Shown: positions 39,409-51,400 of the stretch, piece by piece
Layout: each line of letters begins with the position of its first letter
Numbering within the stretch: the stretch's first letter is position 1
DNA from: a virus
Length of the DNA: 64,000 nucleotides
Virus record (IMG/VR): IMGVR_UViG_3300032304_001987
Location: 1-64,000 of that record
Reading direction: 5' to 3' (one strand)
The notes under the pieces: generated by a model
The model's input: the letters and a program-made list of their open reading frames with translations, nothing else
The model's database searches: none
What the model was told of the DNA's origin: nothing
Program-made: the position numbers and the translations under genes

Positions 39409-42400
39409 CTATATTTCGCCCCGTAAAAACCTTGCGGCCTGAGTATTGGTCATTTGCAGTGGAACTCCGTTGCTGGGTGTTCCTACACCCGGAGCATACC
39501 ATGTAACTCCGCGCCGTACCAAAATAGTAACCTCTACTCCAGCTGCTGGAGCGGTATCAAATAGGATATTTACAGGATTATCAAGAGTAATTGAATACCC
39601 AGCCATTGGTTGCAATAATGTACCACCTACATAAACCTCAACTGCTTCCTCTAAAGTTGTACTATCTAATGAATCAACGTCAATGTTATCTGCAACAAAC
39701 AATGTAGTAGATCCGTCTGCTAGGGTCGTTGTTTCAACAATATAATTTTGGAACTCAGCTGGTAACAGATTTCCGCGGCCCAAATCTGTCACAGTTGCTC
39801 CAACGGCATGATTGTCTGTTGCAGTCCCTGCTGTGCCTCGTAGTAAACTACTGATAGTATTGGTTGCAGTGTTACGTACACGATACATGATACGTTCACC
39901 GTTGATCATGACCACGCCCCAGATGTTGATATCTACAGCTGGTTCGCTGAGTGCGCCGGCATTTGCCACATAGATGATGTCATCGGTTTGACTCAATTCT
40001 TGTGTCAATGTTGTTGTAGTCTGCGGTGTTATTCTATAAACTGCTTGCACTCCACGCATGTCTTGGAATATACGGAAAGCCATGGCTTGTGGCACTACAC
40101 TTTCAGTGAACATGCTGATCATGACCACATCTATGACACCAAGCACTCCTGCGTGTAAAATTAATTCTTGACCGCTGATCACAAAATCTACTCCAGGGAA
40201 CTGCCGGATACCATTCAATGTTACCCACAGTCTGCTGGGATCAGTTATAGTGCGACCCAGTTGGAGATCATTGACCGTGACTGTGTCTCCAGTAGAATAA
40301 TCAAACTGTCCAGGAGTTGCTGATGCCAGGCCTGCAGGATTATCATACAGGGTTTCGTCGTAGGACTCTGTCACAGTGATGCCTGTGGTCACTGGACCAA
40401 CATATACCAAGGGCAATATGTTTTGTTGACGAGTATCATTCCAGGTAGTCACAGCAATAACATCGCCCAAGATTGGTTCTAACCCGCTGCCAGTCACAAA
40501 ATTCAATTGGTTACCAGCTACATAACACTGAACTCCGGTTTCCACATACACTTGTATTTGACTGCCAAGAGCAGGAGCAGTAAAGAAAATCACTTCTCTG
40601 GTATTATTCACATCATATGGTTCAACATAGAAATCAACGTTTAATACCTGAGGTACCTGGTCAACATACACATGCACTTGATTGTTGGCGATGGTGTCTT
40701 GTGTGAATCCCAAGCGTTGTGGCAACAAGTAAGCTGTGCTGCCATCACCAACATATTCGGCTCCGGCTGCTGTCCTGGCCCGTACTCCATTGACCGTAAC
40801 GATCAGACAGTCGGGATTGGTATAAACAAGACTGTTGTCCAGTTCATAACTGAGGCTGCTGCCATCTGCCACAATTATTTGTGTCTGTGGAGCACTCCAG
40901 CTGTAGTCAACTTCTACATTGTTGACCAAGGTTGGTCCTAGAGCAACCAAACTAATAAAGTCTGTGGCAGTATAAGTTGATCCAAATACAATAGTGGTGC
41001 CACCTGCGGTTGCGCTGGCATAGGTATAGTTGGTAACTATTATCCCGTTGACAAATATAACGAATTCTTGGATTTCATCAAAGGACACAGGAACTGTTAG
41101 TGTATTGCCTACGTCTGCACCATTGTAGATTTGTTTGTAAAGCTGATTGCCGCCGCCTAGTTCATAAACACTGACAGCCATGACATCACCAGTGGTGGCC
41201 CCGGAATTAACAGTTATGACCTGTGTTGGCCAATCTACTGAGCACGCATAAGTTTGATCCAATTCAATGCCGGTGGTTTGATTGAAAATCACCACTTGTA
41301 CTGGATATGGTAAAACTTCAGCAAAATTAAATGTCGGATTGGCACTGTCAAACACGAAATTGATCACGGTTTCAGGGAATCCGTGGCCGTCGGCCTCCCA
41401 GTCCGCTCCGGGTCTGGTGTAAACACGCATGTCTAGGGTGTCAAATTCTGCACCAGGTACCAGCTCTTCAGGAGCATGACTGCTATAGGTGTCCACGTAT
41501 GCACCGCCATCTACGTTGACGTCTGTGGCACGAGTGCCCAGATAGATGTCTAAATAACTGCTTTCGTACACAGCATCTAGAATAGCAGGATCGTAGGTTG
41601 GGCGGCCTTCCGGGCCATAAGCAATATTGTCAAATGGATTGATGTCATAATTGCCTACGTCAAAACCAGTGTTTTGATTGAAGTTGACCCCGGTGACCTG
41701 GACTCCTGGATAATCAATACCATCAATCAATAATGGAAGACTTAGGCCAGGTTGATTGGCAGTTGGAGTATAATAACCCATGGTACGATCTGCACCGCTC
41801 AAGGTGCCAGCATCTACCAAGATCCATTGTGTAGGATCAAAGGTTGCACTTTGTACACCGGTGCTGTCGTCGCTGTTGGCTTCCCATACCCTGTCAAGAT
41901 ATCTTACCATGGTACCGTTGTCATAGTTGACATCGGCTTCCCAGTCAACTATGTTTGAAGTATATTCACAGCGGTCGTATTTGATTGTGGTCTTGATACT
42001 ACGAACAAGATTGTTGCCCATGACAGCCACAGCACGAGCACCTAGACCGTTGCCGCCAACCAAGGTTATAATACATTCTGTTGAGAAACCCAGTCCTGGG
42101 TTTACTATTTCTATGGACACAACTTGTCCAGCACTGTTTATAATTGCCAAAAGATCAGGTTCTTCAATGCATGTTCCAGAAATCAGCACCTGCGGAGCCA
42201 CGGTATATCCAGCACCACCATCGACCACGTTGACTTCAACTATGTTCAACAAGTAGTTGTTGTACCATTCGCGCCAAGGGTCAAGAGTCCATATTTCAGC
42301 ATCTGGCGGGGTGTCGCTTACGAAATTTTCTATCAGGCTACCGCTGGGTGTGTAGGGTTGTCCGGCTTGATCAAATTGCAACACTGGGCTTATATTTTGC

Positions 42401-45400
42401 GGAACTTCGAGATCAGTATTCCAATAAGCAGGCACGTCAAAATCGGTCATTGTGCCTGGATATGCATCATTACCATTATAGACCAGATTGAATTCTCTAA
42501 TTTGCACATGATATGGTTTGACTTCTTGAATGTAATCGAGTACAAAATCTTGATTGTCTTGCAAGTATGTCTGGAACGGCAACAAGGTTCGAATCTTGTG
42601 ATTGACATCGACCAAACTGGTTTTGATCAGCCATTCTGGAGCAGTAAATTCACTATAAACATAGTTGAACATAAGAATCAAACTGCGATTGCGTTCAATA
42701 GCAAGGTCACCACTGAACAACTGTTCATTGATTGCTTGTATAATTTTTCTTGTTTCAATCACAGGCTCTTGATCAAAGTATTGTGCATCAAACACTTCGA
42801 CACCGAATCCAAAATTACCCAACACATAATTCCAAAGTTCTTCACGGAATTGCAAGGTACCGTCCTGTAATCCCACCCGATCCCACCCTAGGTCTGTGCG
42901 TAGATAGATTTCAAATTTGCCCTGAGCATTGGCCCTGACCTTGACACTGCTACCTACGGGAGCCGCTGAAAGATTCAGCGTGCTCAATGCTGCAAAATTT
43001 GACACTTCTGCCCTGGGCTGGATAGTGCTGTTGTAACCTGGCAGATACCAGTCAATATGATACCAATACCGAGGAGTGCTGTAATTTTGAATTCTTACTA
43101 GTTGTGTTGCTTTTTCTCCTGGCAACAAATCTGATTCTATCACTTCGTAGATGCCCCATAGGCCATTTTGCGTGCTCACAGATACAACCAGATACAGATA
43201 TCCTAGGGGAACTGCATTGAGATTTTGAAAACTGAGTTCTTCAAGATTGGCCAATCTCAAATTCCAAGCTCCTGATCCCGATGATGGTTCTGGTTCCTCA
43301 CTGTTTAATAGACTTAAATTTTTAGTTTCAATTATGGGATACTGCTTGAGAATTCTGTTGGCATATCCTAAATAATTTTCCAAAGCCATAAAACGGTTGA
43401 CAAACATGCTTTGACGTGGACGGAACTGTACCCCATAGCGTTCTGCTGGACTTAAAAATGGGTCTGGCACAACAGAGCCTGCGCTGTCTACACCACAAAA
43501 ACTATCTTGTAATTTACGATACAAAGTGGTATTTAAAAAGCTATCAGCTTCGCCATCGGCCACAAACTGGTACTCGGTGTGTATGTTGGCATCATTGGCT
43601 TGACGGTCGTAGCCCACATGTAAAATTGTGTCAGCAGCTGAAATAAATTCTAAACCATTGTAGATGGCCACAGTGCTGGCATTCAACAAGGCAATATAAG
43701 GTATACCACTGCTGCGCGGACTTTCAATGTAACGTGCAATTCCTGTGGTGCTGAGAGTTTTTCCGGCTGCGGTATTAATAGTTGTAACGCCGCGCACCCA
43801 AAAATAATAGGTGGTGACAAAAATGTTTTCTTGATTGAGACTACTTCTCACTGTGTAGCTAGTGGTTGTCAACGAAATTCCTGGGCCTGTATAGCTGACC
43901 GGAGGCACTGAACTTGCTACCCATTGATAAATGTCAACTCGACTGCCCGGGAATACTTGTCCCCAACGACGGCTTGCATATACTATGTCATCTTGGTTGG
44001 GATCAATGAATCTAACTTCATTGGTGTCCCACCAGATCTGCCCCACATGTTCTGGTCCCCAACTGTTGCCTTGATTGCGAACTGTGCCTGTGTTGTAATT
44101 AGCAGGGTCTACTGCTCCAATGTAGTCAATATTTTTGCGTGCAGCCCCAAGTATTTTTCCTTGCAATGGATTAAAGAAATCAAAATATGTTTGTGTGGTA
44201 GAAGTCAACTTGTCATACATGAATGAAGTGTTGATCAAGTTTACATCTACCACAGGTTGTTGAGCATGTATGACTTTCCATGCAGGATCACTGTTGGGGT
44301 TATCAAATATTTTTACTACACCATAATTACCAGTGGTGCCGCCGTTGTCATTGTCGGGTGCTCCTACAATCAATCTTCCGTTGGTAAAGTTTACACCGAT
44401 GCCAAATTGATCATTGGTTTCAAGGTCATCAGTGAAGATCTGTTGTCCAAATACAAATTTACCTGGATTAGTGATACTTCCGTCGGCGCTGGACAAGAAA
44501 TCGTAAGTGTATACTACTCCGCTGTTAAACACTGGATCAAAGAAGGTGGTGCTGCGATCGTCAAAGTAAGTGGCTCCACCATCAAATGTCACAGGATCGT
44601 AAATGTTGCCATTGGGAGCGCCTATTACCAGGTTTACAGCACTGCTGTCTATGTGAACAGTTTGTCCAAAATAGGCAAAGTCGCTGGGGCTGGGGCTGGT
44701 CAAGATCTGTGTGTAAACAAAAGTTTCAAAACCGAACTGATCAAACGCTGTGCCGTTTACGCCTGGCAACACAGTTAATTTGCCATTGGGTGTGGCTGCT
44801 TCGCTGTTTTTCACCGTGATAGTAATGCGACCAGACACCACTGTGATGATACTACCGGCATCGGGCGCAGTGACAAAATTCAACTGCTCATAGTTGTTGC
44901 TCCAACTAAATCCCACAGTTTGTACCACGTCATCTACTAACACTCTTGTGTTGGGAGTCACGGTGTATGTGGTACTAGAATATATAGTGCCCACATCAAA
45001 GGTCTTGTTTGTGCCATCGCCTACAAAATTTAAATCTGGGGTGACCAAGGAGGTAGCATTGGGTATATTGGATTCATTGATTGTGTTAACCCATGCGTTT
45101 ATCCAAGTGTCGGCTGCCCAATATGTGGTATTGCCAATGGCTACTCCTACTGGCACTGCCTGGATGGATCGATAGATTGACGAGCCATTGGCTACATAAT
45201 TTCCCAGCGCCCAGGTCACGGTATTGGTCCAAGTAGGCACCGCTAGATCATAATCGTTGATTCGTAAACTATCACCAGCAACAAAAGTTGGATTGGCCAC
45301 AGTACTGGTGGTCACACCATACACTCGGCTTTGATTTACATTTCTTTCTACACTGCCGGCCTTTGGCAATACCCGACTATCCAACGGAGCACCAACATAC

Positions 45401-48400
45401 AAACTACAATTGGTTGGGCAGATGTCCACAGCTGATCCGTAGGCACTTTCGTCAATGGGAGTATCCGCTGATACCTTTTGTATCAACTTGAATTGATTGG
45501 TTTGAATCTCTAACACATCGCCCACTGCAGGATTAGACACCAGCGTTATTTGATTTGTATCTAAATCTACGTCAACTTGACCATTGGCATATTGAGTGGT
45601 AGTTATACCGCCTTGAGTTATATTTTGTATGTTCAAGAATGAATTGTTCAACAACACAGAAATTGGCTCGGCCACAGCACCAACAATATCGTAAGTTGTT
45701 ACAGAAACATCATCAATCAAATATTTGATAACACTACGGTCAACTATGTAAGCGGCGCCGGCCTGTATTTGCACAGTATTGCCATTGCTGTCAATCACGT
45801 CTACATCAGCATCACTGGCCCCCACAATAACCTGTTGTCCATCTGTGGTTGTAGTAAGACTGCCGCCAAACTTGGCATTCGCTGGAAGTCCTGCTACAGT
45901 TATAGTATCACAGTATCTCCAATAGGTAGTACTGGTTACATCAATAATATCTCCAATGCCCGGAGCCACATTGAATCTTAAATCCTTGGTTAGATCATTG
46001 CTGTCTGAATTAAATTCATAGTCAATATAAGGTCTTTGAAGGTTGCCATTGATTCTGACTGTAAAAGAATCTATATTTGTAGCTGTGTATAGATATGGAT
46101 CCAATAAAAAGTCAACAGTGCTGCCGTCACCAGTAAACTGCACACCACTGCGACGACGTATTGTTAGTACCTGGTCAGCGTCCGGAGCAACAGCAAATGT
46201 AATACTGCTTATACCAACGGAATAATCAACCCCTTCCGTGGCAGTAAAAGTTCCAACAGTGACCACAATCTGTGTGGTGCGATATGATTGATCAACCACA
46301 ATGTCATTGATATAATTGAAACTCAACGTGCTACCGTCAGTGGTATACCTTGATACCTGCTCTTCTACATCTACACGACCATATGCATATACCTTGCCGC
46401 CTTGGGTGTCGTCGGGTGCGCCAATATACATCCATCTTTCGTCCTGGCTTACTGCAAGGGCCTGGCCAAATCTCATAGGATCAATGCTGGGACTAGGACG
46501 AACTATCAGTTGTGTTTGACTGAATGCTCCGGTGACACTGTTTCTAAACAAGGGTGTCACATAACCAAAATTATTTAAACTTTGACTGGCGGCTGCAGCA
46601 CCCCAGTTGTTGCGCCCAAACACCAGGGTATCTCCATAGGCCACAACATCAGTGGCCGGAAGCGTGATCAGTCCTTCGGCGGTGTATTCATTGTTGATGG
46701 TGTTGGAACGATACAAATATACTCCACCTGTATTGGAATTGCTGTTGGGACTTCCTACCAACACTGCCACAAGATTTTCAGTCTGTGTTACTGTGGTGCC
46801 AAATCCAGAATTGGTGATCTGAGGATCTGGCAGTATCTGCGAGATTGAACTAAATGGATCTTGTTTTTGTAGAACTTGCCAATGGCCAAGGCCATTGTTG
46901 TCTACATAGGCCAATGCACCTGGAATCAGATCATTTACATAAGGCAGATTGATAATATCACTGGCCTGTGCTACACGCATGGTCTGTAGATAAAATACCA
47001 AACCAGTACCAGTTATAGTGGTTTGATTGGTGTTGATAAAATTGTAAGCAATTGTGACGCTGGTAATAGACGGCACCGACAACACACGGTACACTCCAGT
47101 GACTGCGTCATTGAAATACCGCACAATAATTAGATCTCCCACAGAAAGATCATGTGCTTGATTGAATTGTGCTATGCTTGTGCCATTGAGATTGTCAACC
47201 AATTGACGCATCTGTCCAGGCACACGACTGCATCTATACACATTCCAGTCATAACTGTTGCTCTTGGCAGCCCAAATAGTGGTTCCAAGTCCTATAGACT
47301 CAATATTTGCGCTGATACTAGAAGGATCGTCAAGACTAAACACTGTGATATCCACATCATCAATATTGACATATCCAGCACTGGGTAATGCTGTGTCAAG
47401 ATTGGTGGTGTAGGTTGTTGGAAATATATCCGTAGAAGTCAATCTAAAACTTTCTCTCCATACGTCATCCAACAAGACAGTCTGATTGGCCAGACTGGTT
47501 TGTTCTGGCAATATGACCTGAACAGTGCTGGGATCTGAATTTAGATCAGCTTCGTTGAGTCTGAGTTCAATAAAACTTCTTACAGCGTTGGCTCCATAAG
47601 TGCTGACCAACACTCCCCAGTTTTCATAAATCTGATACTCTCCGATTTCTTTGCCAAGGTCGGCATTGGTAAAAATTTCAGCGGCTCGAGTGGTGCCCTT
47701 GGTTGGCAAAAATTGTTGATAGAGATTTACCTGACTTACATCGTCAAGATTTAAATCAACCATGTACTGTCGTGGACGAAATCCTATGAGACCGTAACTG
47801 AGCAGATCGTTGTCACTTTCAAGATTGGCCACTTGTGTGTTATAGCTGTTGGCCAGTTGATCGGCCTTGTTGGCTAGGTTAGGCAACAGACCACCTTGTA
47901 TTCTGGTATAATCGCTCTTGACCCAGTCATTGTACTCGAATTCACGTTTGGGCTGAACAATGGTCTGCGCTGACCAATAATTGTTTTTGTATATAACAAT
48001 TTCGCCTTTGGTGTATTTGCGATTGGCCTGCCATTGTTTGACTGTTGTGTTGTCGTTGAGTATGAATCCCTGGGCGTCCAGGGTGCCGTCCCACTCAGTA
48101 GAGGTAGCCGCTATAATTCTCACACGATTTTGTCTGGCCGCTGTGGTTGGATCATATATCAGGTCACTGAAGACGCTGACATTGTCCAGTATCACAATAT
48201 TTTCATAATTGGTAAACTGCATGTTCAAGAAACTAATAGTCTGATTACCAGGAGAAGTAATGGAAAAGAAATCAGATTCGCGTTCAATGATCAGGTCTCT
48301 TGTGGGCAAGTTCTGACGATTTTGATCCAACAACAGATTTTCTGGGCTGGTGCTAATAATAGTATCCACCACAGCTCCAGGTTTTACTGCTTGCAACGTA

Positions 48401-51400
48401 GTAGCAGCTGGATTCAAGTTGATTAGTGTGCCGGGTGTCCATCCTTGCTGACTGAAATACAAAAACTCTGTGGCCATTTGAGACCAATTCAATGTGTAAC
48501 CGTTTTCCCTGTCGTTAAAGATTAGACCCTGTGTTTCCAAATACTTGCCATAACTCAATATAAAGTCAACTACCATGGTGGTATTGGTAAAGGTATAACC
48601 GTAGGGCACTTTGACCACGTTGTTGGTATATTGAGCTGGTACCCGTACTTCAGCGCCACCACCGCTTATGGACTGTAGCAATCCATTGCTGGAACTGGCC
48701 AACACATTGAAATAAGGTGTGGCGTTGTTGTATCCCCAGACCGAATATCCATCTGTGGTACGTTCCACAATCAAACTGCTGTAGATGATTCTATCAAAAG
48801 GTTGATTTTTATACAACAACAAGTTATAGCTATCATCGGGCAACAACAAACTGCTGTTGGTGCTGTTGGGACTGCTGCGCTCGAGAAAAATCTTAAGATA
48901 CTGTTTGTCAGTGAAGCTGGCCATTCTATAGCACAAGCGTACGGTTATGTTGGATAAATCTTTGGTCAGTTCTGTGGTGCTGTTGCGACCCAACTGTTGA
49001 TTGTAATCCACGATCCAATCAATGTAACTGGCCTTGCTGACTCCATTGCCATATATCTCCAAGGTACTGTCAACAGGTTGATTTGGCAAGGTAGCTGTGG
49101 TCAAGCGATATCGACCACGATAGAGATACTGTCCAAGCTCGGCATCAAATCTATACAAATCTCTGTCGGCAAACAGGCTGAAAAATTCTGCTGGCCGGGT
49201 CATGGCCAACAGGCGCATGATAGCAAATGGATAACTGGAACTGGCACGCCAAGAATATTCTACGGGGCCGCCATCACCGGGTACCCAGCTCTTGCGAAAC
49301 GCCGAAGGGTCATAAGGACCGACCACACTTTCAATTGGTGATAACAAGCTAAACTCAGTGCTGTTTGGAATAACCTTGGTCAGTCCAGGTCTGGCGTACT
49401 CAGGTCGCACATAAGGTGCCACAGGATCAGCGACCAGGCCTAGTTCAAGGTCGTCCCACAACACCAAGTTGTCGCTGGTATAAGGAGCAGGACCATAACG
49501 ATTTTCCCACCAGGCTGGTTGTTCACTGAATCCCAGCATTTCCCAAGGTGTAAAATTGGGGCTGGTAGTATCATAAAAATATTGATAAATGCCGCGCCAG
49601 GCTCCCAACAATGGTTCACCGTTGATCTTGTTACCGGCTGTGCTGTAGTTGTAGGTAAACGGATCGTTGGGATTGTAGTTTTGTGTTGTATAATCTAACT
49701 TGTTGGCACCTACCCAGATCAAGAAACTTTCATTCAAGATATCGTTGATTTCAGTCAGACTATAATCAGTCTGGCGAAAAAATCCAGGAATGACATCGGC
49801 CGCTGTTAGTGGAATAGGATTTCCATCTGTTTTTAAATTGTTGTAAATGCGTCGTTCAAATTCTAACAGTATTTCGTCACGGAAATCATTGAATGCAATA
49901 GTGATACTGCCATCGTGTCCTTGAATAACCACTGTGGGTTCTACATAATTAGGATCCACAAACATCTGTGGCACAAACTTGGGATACAATCCCAGTTTGG
50001 TCGGAGTATTGGGTACAAAGTTACCAGCAGTGTCAGAGTATTCTCTAATGGTTATGACATCACCTGTTTGTAAAGGTGTTGTAACTACAAGTCTTGGCGA
50101 ATCCACTGATACTTCATATTCTTGGTCGCGTACCAGCAACACAGTTTCTGATCTTGAATTCTCTGTTGCACGAGTCAAGTAAACACTTAATCCCAAATAG
50201 TTGGCCGAAGTGTAATCATAAACCTGATTTGTGTTGAATTCGGGCACTGTGATTGGCGTTATAGGATTAACAGATTCCGTGTATACTGCTCCCGTTGGCA
50301 TCATGTCTGACCAATAAAATGGATTGATGTCTGTACGTCCTTTGGTTATTTCTGCCACAGCTGAATCCAGTATACCAGCAATTCCCAGGTCTCCATAATC
50401 ATTACTGACCACAGTTTCCAATAATAGACTTTTGAATTTAATATATTCTCGACTGTTGTATTCTATGGCAGAAAAAATATTGTATTGTTTGCTGCGTTGG
50501 AAATAGCCTGCCAAAGTCAACGGACTACTTTGTTGTAGAATTTGTAGTCCGTACGGTATAATGTTGCCTAGATCTCGGCTGTTGTTGGAGCCGATTATAG
50601 GCCCTTGCAAAGTGGTCAAATTCTGACCAATGGTTTCATAATGGGCACGTATGGTCCCTAGAGTAAAAATCTCGCTGTTGGCATTCAAAGGATTGTTTTC
50701 AAGATTCACAGGAACCTGATAGAATGCTGTGGCACTAACTTGGTCACTAATTACAGACACTTCAATCACATCCCCCGGCACATACGCAGTGGTCAAAGTG
50801 ATCGTGGTCGTAGTTGATGTGGTGACGTAGGTATAGTTGTCAGGTTTTTGGAATTGATTGTTTACATACAACTGTACCGCAGGAACACTGCCATTGTCAG
50901 GTGATACTGCCACGTCTAACAACAACGGACTACCATCATAGCTGAATTGAAATTGTTGTCTTTGGACACTGGGCACTATTGCCGTTTGCCATCCAAGCTC
51001 TCTAACAAATGCAATTCGATCGCTGTACTGCCTGACAAAGCCTTCGCTGATGTATTTGGTTTGTCCAGTTGATTCAGTCACGTACTCAAATGTGTCAGTG
51101 TAAAGATTATTGGCAAACACAATGTCGCCCACGTTGGCCAGGCTCAAATAACGCAAAGGAAATCCTAAAACTGTGTCTGCAATTGATCCGGTACTTTCAG
51201 CATAACTGAACAACTTGCTACCGCGGAATGTGCTACTTGTATACTTTATACGATTGCTGAAACTCTCTCCAGTACTGTCATATACATCAAACAATGGAGC
51301 TTGATTGACTGAGGTTTTGTCCTGAGCTGGCAACCATTCAACTCCGTCGTAGTAAAAACTTTTTCCCTGGAGAGTGGTTCCACTGAGGCATACCGTGGTT